Shown here piece by piece: positions 21,201 to 26,855 of a stretch of DNA of 64,000 nt (its first letter is position 1; the number at the start of each line of letters is the position of its first letter). Source of the stretch: Formicarius rufipectus (lineage: Eukaryota > Chordata > Aves > Passeriformes > Formicariidae); contig VXAU01001873.1 in NCBI GenBank assembly GCA_013399695.1, positions 49,840 to 113,839 of the forward strand. The letters run 5' to 3'. Under the pieces are notes generated by a model. The model was not told the DNA's origin. It searched no databases and saw only the letters and a list, made by a program, of their open reading frames with translations. The position numbers and the translations under genes are program-made.

Positions 21201-21591
21201 ATCTATTCAAGTAAAACCTACCTTATGAAATTTTGTCCAAGGTACGTGAGGAAAACAATCTAAGGGCTTTGGGGCGGTAAATGAGGTTTTGGAGGACTTT
21301 GATACAAAAAGTGTCTGTTATAAAGAGGGGCAAATGACGATGAAATGTCAGATTTTCCAGACCTACATGAAGACAGCCAAAATAGTGTGTTTAGGGAATT
21401 CTGTGATAGCATGTCTTTTTTTATAAATTTATTTTCAAAGAAGTGGAGCACTAAAAAGCTATTCTTCTGCTTAGAGACACTGATTATCAGAAGTCCCCTC
21501 TTCTGGATGCAGTATGTGGGCTACTTTTCTCAGCAAAGGTGTTTTTAATTTTCTCTGATGATTATTTCTTGTTTGACAGAAGTACTGCTGA
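206..21591 (+). CDS. NCOA3: NCOA3 (SRC-3/AIB1) nuclear receptor coactivator 3, spliced, 21 coding exons
   Basis: p160 coactivator that binds ligand-activated nuclear receptors in the nucleus and recruits CBP/p300 and CARM1. The joined exons give about 1401 residues, against roughly 1424 in human; most of the difference is a missing poly-Gln tract. In order: basic N-terminus with RKRK; bHLH (~30-88); PAS-A (~111-180) and PAS-B (~250-370); Ser/Thr/Pro-rich region with SSPPHGSPGL; three LxxLL receptor boxes (LLQLL 622-626, LHKLL 686-690, LRYLL 742-746); CBP-binding AD1 with LLDQLHTLL (1053-1061) and LEEIDRALGIPDLV; Gln/Met-rich C-terminus ending GPDQKYC. The DVQKADVSSTGQGVIDKD segment and the KYC end identify NCOA3 rather than NCOA1 or NCOA2. 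The start at 206 matches the family N-terminus MSGLGEN and has A at -3. Noncoding upstream exons and the promoter lie left of the window. Exon phases are consistent throughout. NCOA3 is convergent with SULF2. Confidence 0.97.
295..2027 (+). other. NCOA3 intron 1
   Basis: A 1.7 kb AT-rich intron that holds a degraded reverse-oriented CR1 scrap near 512-588. The T/C-rich stretch at 890-1400 gives several open frames with no recognisable protein. I see nothing else. Confidence 0.85.
512..588 (-). mobile_element. CR1 LINE 3'-end fragment, degraded
   Basis: The stretch 'tctagttccagtccccctg' followed by 'ccatgggcagggaccctttcc' resembles the reverse complement of the conserved CR1 3' region found in bird genomes. 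It is short and internally deleted relative to that pattern. Orientation is inferred from that match. Confidence 0.65.
2028..2200 (+). CDS. NCOA3: NCOA3 coding exon 2 (bHLH)
   Basis: The acceptor is ttcctag and the donor is gtacag. The 173-nt exon encodes the bHLH: basic region GEKRRREQESKY, then helix-loop-helix through ILKETVRQIRQIK. It begins and ends in frame with its neighbours. Confidence 0.96.
2873..2925 (+). repeat. G/T-rich low-complexity tract
   Basis: A run made almost only of T and G with TTTTG and GGTTT units. Similar tracts occur near 25.3, 48.5 and 57.4 kb. Function is unknown. Confidence 0.7.
3466..3510 (+). repeat. (CA)n(TA)n compound microsatellite
   Basis: ACACCC-interrupted CA dinucleotides run directly into a TA dinucleotide run in NCOA3 intron 2. 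Confidence 0.9.
3834..3934 (+). CDS. NCOA3: NCOA3 coding exon 3
   Basis: A 101-nt exon encoding SNDDDVQKADVSSTGQ and ending LGPLLLQ, the bHLH-to-PAS linker diagnostic of NCOA3. The donor reads CAG|gcaagt, a GC-type 5' splice site. The reading frame continues into ALDGFLF only if this GC site is used. Confidence 0.95.
4905..5079 (+). CDS. NCOA3: NCOA3 coding exon 4 (PAS-A)
   Basis: The acceptor is tatttag and the donor is gtaata. Its 175 nt encode [20 protein letters not shown] through KNLPKSS, the PAS-A core. Confidence 0.96.
5597..5785 (+). CDS. NCOA3: NCOA3 coding exon 5
   Basis: The acceptor is tttaag and the donor is gtagga. Its 189 nt encode NGVAWTNETPRQRSHTFNCR through CFALSQPRAMMEEGE, the end of PAS-A. 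Confidence 0.96.
6031..6132 (+). CDS. NCOA3: NCOA3 coding exon 6
   Basis: The acceptor is atacag and the donor is gtagga. Its 102 nt encode DLQSCMICVARR through ITRHDLS, the linker between the two PAS repeats. Confidence 0.96.
6869..7009 (+). CDS. NCOA3: NCOA3 coding exon 7 (PAS-B)
   Basis: The acceptor is attaag and the donor is gtaaaa. Its 141 nt encode GKLVNIDTNSLRSSMRPGFE through SWSNKRHYHE. Human has FFSLNDGQ where this bird has FLCHNDGQ. Confidence 0.95.
7010..8165 (+). other. NCOA3 intron 7
   Basis: A 1.15 kb AT-rich intron. No repeat family or coding signal was recognised. Confidence 0.85.
8166..8313 (+). CDS. NCOA3: NCOA3 coding exon 8
   Basis: The acceptor is atacag and the donor is gtgaaa. 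Its 148 nt encode AYTQGHAETPVYRFSLADGT through HGFVSTHFLQ, nearly identical to the family sequence. This is the last PAS-B exon. Confidence 0.96.
8314..9038 (+). other. NCOA3 intron 8
   Basis: A 725-bp intron. Nothing beyond AT-rich unique sequence was recognised. Confidence 0.85.
9039..9427 (+). CDS. NCOA3: NCOA3 coding exon 9 (Ser/Pro-rich region with phosphodegron)
   Basis: The acceptor is ttacag and the donor is gtattt. Its 389 nt encode REQNGYRTNPNSVGQ through HQYSPVT. The conserved ISSPPHGSPGL is the segment linked in the literature to GSK3 and Fbw7 phosphodegron control of human SRC-3 turnover. That role here is inferred from conservation. Confidence 0.95.
9682..10562 (+). CDS. NCOA3: NCOA3 coding exon 10 (receptor-interaction domain, three LxxLL boxes)
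   Basis: The largest exon, at 881 nt (acceptor atacag, donor gtacgg). It holds all three nuclear-receptor boxes: KKLLQLLT, RILHKLLQ and ALLRYLLD. These are separated by Ser-rich linkers and by KQEQLSPKKKENN, as in human NCOA3. Confidence 0.97.
10563..12083 (+). other. NCOA3 intron 10
   Basis: A 1.5 kb AT-rich intron. A short open frame at 11092-11274 lacks splice-supported homology. No repeat family was recognised. Confidence 0.85.
12084..12219 (+). CDS. NCOA3: NCOA3 coding exon 11
   Basis: The acceptor is tttcag and the donor is gtaagg. Its 136 nt encode MNGDLDNLDAILGDLTSSEF through FQGNALLG. The internal ATG is not a start; it follows the exon 10 codon boundary. Confidence 0.95.
12330..12339 (+). 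repeat. Left target-site duplication of the SINE
   Basis: AATTATGCTT immediately precedes the SINE and is repeated exactly at 12585-12594. Confidence 0.85.
12340..12584 (+). mobile_element. tRNA-derived SINE, sense orientation in NCOA3 intron 11
   Basis: A 245-bp GC-rich, CpG-rich island in AT-rich intron sequence. The head resembles a class II (tRNA-Leu-like) gene: an A-box-like TGGCCGGGCGG at 12353-12363, a long variable-arm-like segment, and a B-box-like AGTTCGAATCC at 12408-12418. The head is followed by a unique body of about 130 bp. The 3' end carries a hairpin, CTTCG-TTCG-CGAAG (12552-12565), and a tail of ACA units. It is flanked by a perfect 10-bp duplication, a mark of target-primed reverse transcription. 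The short tandem tail rather than poly(A), and the lack of a CR1-like end, suggest an RTE-type LINE partner. That partner and the family name are inferences. A functional tRNA gene is unlikely because the acceptor stem does not pair well. Confidence 0.85.
12353..12418 (+). promoter_or_regulatory. Internal RNA polymerase III promoter (A and B boxes) of the SINE
   Basis: The A-box-like TGGCCGGGCGG and the B-box-like AGTTCGAATCC are about 45 bp apart, as in tRNA genes with a long variable arm. Activity was not tested. Confidence 0.7.
12585..12594 (+). repeat. Right target-site duplication of the SINE
   Basis: An exact copy of AATTATGCTT that directly follows the ACA-repeat tail. Confidence 0.85.
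12595..13584 (+). other. NCOA3 intron 11, 3' part
   Basis: About 1 kb of unique sequence with a T run at ~13342-13360. The rather CpG-containing stretch at 12850-13260 matched nothing I recognise. Confidence 0.8.
13585..13773 (+). CDS. NCOA3: NCOA3 coding exon 12
   Basis: The acceptor is aacag and the donor is gtttgt, a weak site fixed by frame. Its 189 nt encode GVKSSQSVQITRPPFNRAMS through QENFGANL. Confidence 0.92.
14281..14520 (+). CDS. NCOA3: NCOA3 coding exon 13
   Basis: The acceptor is ctatag and the donor is gtaagt. Its 240 nt encode a stretch from ASTPSRNMAMNS through SGDWSLPNSKVTRLEP to the Gln-rich MLQQPIIQM. Confidence 0.94.
14521..15815 (+). other. NCOA3 intron 13
   Basis: A 1.3 kb intron with short T runs near 15032 and 15512. 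No repeat family was recognised. Confidence 0.85.
15816..15942 (+). CDS. NCOA3: NCOA3 coding exon 14
   Basis: The acceptor is ttgcag and the donor is gtagaa. Its 127 nt encode RPSEVNIGMGGNPYGQLGPS through LTMEQVSRGSQN. Confidence 0.95.
16405..16583 (+). mobile_element. CR1 LINE 3' end in NCOA3 intron 14
   Basis: It carries CR1 3' hallmarks: 'gcccaggtaggtggtggagt', then 'ttggactcaatgatcttgaa' with 'ggtcttttccaa', then TTCTATGA. It is 5'-truncated and in sense orientation. It ends about 20 bp before the exon 15 acceptor. Confidence 0.85.
16605..16776 (+). CDS. NCOA3: NCOA3 coding exon 15 (CBP/p300-binding AD1)
   Basis: The acceptor is ttatag and the donor is gtaagt. Its 172 nt encode RQLVRNSLDELL and ERALLDQLHTLLSNTD, then LEEIDRALGIPDLVSQ. 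These leucine-rich helices form the AD1 segment that folds on the CBP NCBD in the family. Confidence 0.96.
16777..17518 (+). other. NCOA3 intron 15
   Basis: 742 bp with no recognised repeat or coding signal. Confidence 0.85.
17519..17815 (+). CDS. NCOA3: NCOA3 coding exon 16
   Basis: The acceptor is ttgaag and the donor is gtaatt. Its 297 nt encode GQALEPKQDSFQGQESSVM through [20 protein letters not shown], in the region assigned weak HAT activity in human SRC-3. Confidence 0.95.
17816..18743 (+). other. NCOA3 intron 16
   Basis: 928 bp. An open frame runs from 18615 into the next exon by read-through; it is not supported as exonic. Confidence 0.85.
18744..18848 (+). CDS. NCOA3: NCOA3 coding exon 17
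   Basis: The acceptor is tccaag and the donor is gtaagt. Its 105 nt encode FMNQTRQTLEMKMESPVSG through MRPVMQPQVGSQ. Confidence 0.95.
19288..19510 (+). CDS. NCOA3: NCOA3 coding exon 18 (Gln-rich, NAGNAG acceptor)
   Basis: It encodes QGFLNAQMVAQRNRELISHH through FPYPPNY; the donor is gtacta. The acceptor region reads ATAGCAG|CAA, so the exon may begin at 19285 (one extra Gln) or 19288. The human poly-Gln tract is represented only by MMMQQQHQPQAF. Confidence 0.93.
19728..19902 (+). CDS. NCOA3: NCOA3 coding exon 19
   Basis: The acceptor is ttctaag and the donor is gtgaac. Its 175 nt encode GISQQPDPAFSRVSSPPN through SSEMKGWPSGSIARN. Confidence 0.95.
20455..20596 (+). CDS. NCOA3: NCOA3 coding exon 20
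   Basis: The acceptor is cttcag and the donor is gtaaat. Its 142 nt encode SSFSQQQFSHQGNPAAYSVM through MPMSGMPMGPDQ. Confidence 0.95.
20597..21579 (+). other. NCOA3 intron 20 (last intron)
   Basis: 983 bp of unique-looking sequence. No repeat family was recognised. Confidence 0.85.
21580..21591 (+). CDS. NCOA3: NCOA3 coding exon 21, C-terminal KYC and stop
   Basis: The acceptor is tgacag. AAG TAC TGC TGA gives the conserved KYC end, and the 3'UTR follows directly. Confidence 0.95.
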   Translation, partial: KYC

Positions 21592-22267
21592 CACCAGAAC
21601 CACATCTTGAACCAAGAATGGCTGTATTACTGATGCACTAGTGTTGGAAAGAAAAGTGACATTCCTCACGGTAGCTCAGACTGGGCTTACAGAAACCAGT
21701 GCTACGTTAATCACCATGATGTCCTAAGTGACTTTATCCAGAGGAAAAAATAAGCCAAAAACCCCCTACCCAACCGAAATGCATTTTAGTAGAAGCAGTC
21801 TCTGTATTACTGTATGTTGTGGAGTACAAAAAAAAGTTTGTTAATATTTTTGGCACTCCTCCTCTAGAAATGTGATTTGGTAATGGCATTTTAGTGGATT
21901 TGAGGGGTAGGCTCCTGGTGTACCTTAGTTGTTTAGTGAAGCTATCCAAAGCCCTTTAACTACAGGCAGACAAAAGTGCCTGGAGAAATCACAGTGGTAA
22001 GAATTTTTGATTTCTCTAGTAACAGTATCTGACAGAGAATGTAGTCTTAGTCTTGACTCTTTAATTCCTGAATATAAATGCTGCTTATAGTCTCTTACCC
22101 CCAAGAGTCAGGGATTTGTCAAGCAGAGTAGCAGTGCAAAATGAATTGGCATATTGCTAGTCCAAAATCCTATTCACTGAAGCCAAGGGTTAAAAAGAAA
22201 GGATAAACAATTTAAATTATTTAAACACAATTGTGAGTAATATTTACATATTGCTGTGCAGCTGAGT

Positions 22268-22275
22268 GCACTTTA
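22268..22275 (+). promoter_or_regulatory. Candidate miR-17 family 8-mer site
   Basis: GCACTTTA matches the miR-17/20/93/106 seed with A opposite position 1. A second 7-mer GCACTTT lies at 22799-22805. Human AIB1 mRNA is a reported miR-17-5p target. Confidence 0.5.
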
Positions 22276-22421
22276 TAGAAAACTATATAATGGATTAATG
22301 CAATATCTTTGATAAGGACTTAATACGAAGGTAGGGTGTGCTCATGTTCCTTCTCAAACTCAGTATCAAGAATTACTTGGAAAGACTGCATAATGTAATG
22401 TTTTCTGTGTATGGAAATTAG

Positions 22422-22429
22422 AGCAATAA
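22422..22429 (+). promoter_or_regulatory. Candidate miR-137 8-mer site
   Basis: AGCAATAA matches the miR-137 seed with a terminal A. A 7-mer AGCAATA is at 24369-24375. Confidence 0.45.
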
Positions 22430-22508
22430 TCTTTCATCTTTATTTGAAAATAACTTCAGAACAGGCAAGGCACTGCAGTCAGAGTAAGAATTTTGCAGTC
22501 TTTTTGTG

Positions 22509-22514
22509 AATAAA
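22509..22514 (+). terminator. Proximal poly(A) signal AATAAA (candidate)
   Basis: A canonical hexamer about 0.9 kb into the NCOA3 3'UTR, followed by TGTAAATA at 22518-22525. Use is unproven. Confidence 0.45.
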
Positions 22515-24567
22515 TTTTGTAAATATGATCTTAATATAATGTATTATATATATGACTTTTGTAGGTCACTAACTCATTTTTGCAGAGTTTGTGAAGCTAA
22601 GTATTTAACAAAATCAATTTCTGTAAACTCAGTGTAGTTGAGGTCCAATAGAATTTTTCTGTAATGACTCTGAAGCTGGGTGACTTTGGCCCACATACTT
22701 CTCTTTTTTTGGTCTTCAAAACTTCATTTCTTTTTGCATCTTTTAACACATAGCTTTTTATAAAAAGGACTGGTTGTTAATGCTTTCTCCACCTGTGAGC
22801 ACTTTGGTTCCATTTCTTTTTATATAAGGCAATTTGAGACAAAGGTTCTGCATTGTAAGATGTTACAACTTGTTAGGGCAGTCATGTCTTTCTATAACAG
22901 GTCACCTTTTCCGTAGATTAATCTGGATTGTGTCTTTTTTGGTCAATTTTAATGAACTCAAAATGTGTGTCTGTTGCAAAATATTTGTTGTTACATGACA
23001 TCCAGAAATAAGGATATTAAGCCACACTTTAACCAAATGTCTGCACCTCGTTGGATTGTTCTAATGGTAAGGAATGTATTTTCTAAGCAGGTTTCTCTGA
23101 TACCAGTATTTAAGTCTAGTTACATATAATTTGCTGATAGCATTTGGGGTTTTTTTCACCCCCCCTCCATTTTGGGGCCTTGGACTGAAAATACCTTTGC
23201 AGTTACAAGTCATACCTCTAAACTTTTTTAAGTGATGACCCAGAAATGTTTAAGATGTCTGGTTCTCTTGCTCATTATGTAATGGAAAACTGCTTTGTTC
23301 CGAGTGAGTAAAAACAAAAAACACCCTGATCCCTGTTCTTTATTGCTTGTTATTGGTACAGCAAGAGGTGGTCTTGTTTAGAATATTCAGTGAGCTACTA
23401 TTTTAATAGAAATAACTCTCAACAAATAGTCTCAAAGCATTCATCCTTAGCATCTAGTCAGTTGTGTTACAAAGGGAATGTAGAGTCAGTCAATCTACTT
23501 CATTCAACTCTTGTCTCTGCCACTAGTCCTGAGTATATAAGATTAGGTGACAGCATTTATTTGAAATCTTCCATGCAATTCATATGTGCTTTTTAATGCA
23601 AAACTTTTAAAAGCCTAAGGAACTTTTATTTTACCATTTCTTTGAAAATAGCTATTTGTTAAGTGCTGCCTACTGAAGCTTAAAGGCAACAATTCCGTGC
23701 TTTTTATATCAAATCCGAGTAGAAAAATCTTTATAGTTTGTAGTTGTTCATTATACTGATGGAAACTACAAACCCTGGTTGCTATCATAAGGTGAGCTCT
23801 TAGGACTATGTACTACTTTATACATTGTGCCCTGCGTTTATTTTTTTTTTTAGTGATTGATTCTNCCAGGATTTTTTTTCAGTTTCAACTTGATTAAGGG
23901 AGAGGGGGCATTTTAAAAATGCATTGATGACATCCTTTTTGGTAATGCTAATCCTACACAGTACATCTGGTTTGAAATCTGCTGACATTTCGTTTTCACC
24001 ATCAGTTTTGCTTTGGTACAACAGGAACAGATTTTTCTGAATGTTTTTTAAAAAAACCACCTGTATAACATCAGAGATAGATTAGCTAGTAAACCCACCT
24101 CTGATCACTGCCTACATAAATGAGTGTTGTTTTACTACTTATCTCTTTTGATCACAGAAACCATGTGTTTATTAAACTCATATGTAGTATTTTTTTCTTG
24201 GCCTAAAATTCTGCTTTCAAAGTTAGAAAATTCAGACCACCTTTCAGTCACGACAAAACTTATGTGAATGTTGCACCAGTTCGCACACCTTTATTTTAGA
24301 ATTTATGTGCAGACTACCAGATGACAGAATAATACAGCAAGTATGAAACCATGTGATCCAATTCTGAGAGCAATATTTAAATTCTCAGGAGAAGGCATAC
24401 AGTATTGAGAACTGCATTTAAGTTTAGTTTACATTAAAAGTATTGCTTGCAATATCTGTATTTTTATTTTGCAAAACATAAAATCATGGAGACTGATTTT
24501 TATAAAAGTTGGTTGTAAGGTATTACTGCCCTTCTGACTTCTGTGTTTGGATGTTAATAATAATGTA

Positions 24568-24573
24568 AATAAA
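24568..24573 (+). terminator. NCOA3: Distal NCOA3 poly(A) signal AATAAA
   Basis: A canonical hexamer that overlaps a TGTAAATA Pumilio-type site (24564-24571). Downstream GT-rich sequence (ttgtttgacacagtgt) fits a cleavage region near 24590. Confidence 0.75.
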
Positions 24574-24595
24574 GGTTTCTATTTAAAATCAGAAC

Positions 24596-26055
24596 TTGTT
24601 TGACACAGTGTATTAACTGTCTCATACTTTAAGGTATATGACTGTATCCTACAAAAGTCAGAGAAAATTCAGTGCTAACACTGAGGGAAAACTGTACAGA
24701 GTGATATAATTTTTTTCCTAGTTGGCTGTGAAGGCTGAGGGAGTAACAACTGAGACCTTTCACTTAAGAGACATATTCAGCATTGATATTGACTGAAACA
24801 TACTGCCTTTTTCAACTTTAGCAGTTTGTAGGAGAGCTGAAAGGAAAAGAGGTAGTACCTTTCCCTAACTTGGCAAAAACGTACCTTTCATAAAGCAGAA
24901 GCTCCTGCTTGTGTCATATACAAGCCCCACAGCTCAGGATTTTGACTGTCACATGCTTAGCTTGCCAAGGGCAAAAAAAAAGGTAGGTGCAAAACATCTA
25001 ACTTCAGATTCTTTCTGTAAATGCACTGGGAATGGCAGATAGCTAAAACTTTTCTCTGGTAAGCAGCAAGAATGTGTTTCATTTTTCACTTATTTGAATT
25101 GATCCAGAGCTCATCATCTAGTAGATGCTTCTGATAATGCATGAGCACTGTAATAAGTTACAAAGAAAAAAAATCTATAGATTAAGACAATCATATTTTA
25201 CTTCCATAATTAAAAAAAAGGCAAGAAAATTTTGGGAAGTGTACTTGACTTACCACACGTGACAAAAATACTCAAGCCCAGTCTTGCTGTATAGCACATT
25301 AATATAGACTCCAGTTTTGTTTTTTGGTTTTTTTGGGTTTTGGGGGGTTTTTTGTTTGTTTGTTTCTTTTTCCTTAGTTCCTAAATCCAAGTATAGTTTT
25401 TGAATATGGAGGTATGGTACCAGAGATCTATATGCCTGGATGTAATTTCATGTGCAAAACGAGGAAGGGTTTCAAAATCATTTCCATGCTGTATGTTTAC
25501 ACTGCATTGCTAAAAGAGCAAGTTTCTGTTTTTAAAAACAGTACCTCTTTGTTAGGAGTGAAGGCCACAGTTGGTCAAGTCTGTCCCATAAGTGCCCTTG
25601 GGCATGTGCCTTTAAAACAGGTAGAAGAGTAACATAATTTATAAATACAAATCTCACGCACTACTGCCTGTGTTACAATGGCCAGTACTACAATGTATTT
25701 AATAATGTCTTTATGAAAATACTCAAACAGTTCTGTACACTGTGCTTCCTTAGTACAATGGTAGGGTTTTTTCCCTTTAAAAGCCTTTAAGCAGTAACTG
25801 TTATTCTTTCTTTTTGTAGACAAAACTATAACTAGATTATTGACTACAAGTATTGAACCTCTTGGAGCTGCCTTTTTTAAAAAAATAAATGTAAAAGATA
25901 CACTGCTGAGCAAAATAGGATATTACCACATCAAAAAACTTCATAGAAATTTGATTTTGTTAAAATTTAAGATGCACATTTACTGAAGTTTTCCAGTAGT
26001 TTTAAAAATGGATGAATTCTGACATGTACTAAGCAACAGTAAGTAACATTTTGAG
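24596..26055. other. Intergenic gap between convergent NCOA3 and SULF2
   Basis: About 1.5 kb. It contains a G/T-rich tract at 25316-25376 and an A-rich run at ~24974. Open frames at 25414-25632 (+) and 25575-25913 (-) have no recognisable homology. Confidence 0.75.
25316..25376 (+). repeat. G/T-rich low-complexity tract
   Basis: Composed of TTTTGG, GGGGTTTT and GTTTGTTTGTTT units with almost no A or C. It lies in the gap between the two genes. Confidence 0.75.
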
Positions 26056-26059
26056 AAAT

Positions 26060-26824
26060 GTTGTGGGCATTACACTTTATTAACAAAATTCTTTACAACC
26101 TGAAGATATTCATTTTCAAACAATATATTGATCAGTACTTTACACAACCCCTCCAAAAATTTGGCATCCTATTAGTCAAGATTTTCTCTAATCTTCATAG
26201 AGGTGGCAGTAGGACGGACAAATTGATGTGGACCTAAAATGTATCCTCAGAGGAAGTTGGAGAAATTTCATGGTGTTTAGAACACTCAGTGCTGCTCACT
26301 TCAGTTCCTGAATCTCTGCAAAGTTCTATTCAACCACTGCCTTTACTCCAGCGAGAAGCAAAAGCATACATGTTTTCTAAATCTTGCTTTAGAGTTATAC
26401 TTGGCTTTGAAGTTTTTCTCATAACAACAGAGTTGAACTGAAAATTATTTTAAGTATCCTTCAGCTGTGTGTGTAAATGCTGTTGCTGGAAAGGCTCTCT
26501 TTGGGGTGTGGCTGTTCCCTTTTCTGTCAATTCCCGTCTCAGTATTACTTTTGTCTTCTTGAAGTAAAATTCCTTGTGAAGCAGGTGAGGTATAATCCAA
26601 AGCAAAATGCAGGTACAATAGTAGATTTCAGAGACCTGTATTTCTGACAGCATTTCGCATTATTTCACTGCATCTATTTAACTTGCTCACCAGTGCAAAC
26701 ATCCTAGCTATTTCAGCCTCAAAAGTTTATCCAGTCCTTCAGGTTAATGTTACAGTTCATTTAGTCTGTACATGGATTCAAGTTCTGGCCAGTTTCCTCA
26801 TGGAGGTGCAGCATTTGGGGTAGA
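26060..26824 (-). other. SULF2: SULF2 3'UTR
   Basis: Runs from the stop codon down to just past the AATAAA on the minus strand at 26076-26081, about 765 nt. The exact end is inferred. Confidence 0.7.
26076..26081 (-). terminator. SULF2: SULF2 poly(A) signal AATAAA
   Basis: TTTATT on the + strand. It is the only canonical hexamer I see on the minus strand between the SULF2 stop and this point. Confidence 0.65.
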
Positions 26825-26855
26825 TTAGCCCTCCCAGCCTTCCCACAGTTGTCCT
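26825..26855 (-). CDS. SULF2: SULF2 last coding exon (stop)
   Basis: 31 coding nt giving (L)GQLWEGWEG and TAA. The acceptor is ttttaaag; choosing A at 26855 as the first base keeps the frame from SAKS. Confidence 0.93.

Larger units (their letters stand above)
21592..24595 (+). other. NCOA3: NCOA3 3'UTR
   Basis: About 3 kb of AT-rich sequence after the stop, ending just past the distal AATAAA. It contains seed matches for miR-17 and miR-137 families, Pumilio-type TGTAAATA sites and a proximal AATAAA at 22509. There is one ambiguous base at 23865. The exact cleavage site is inferred. Confidence 0.8.

Noticed and set aside
25575..25913. A 112-residue minus-strand open frame in the intergenic gap
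   Set aside because: No recognisable domain, low-complexity composition, and no splice or poly(A) context of its own.
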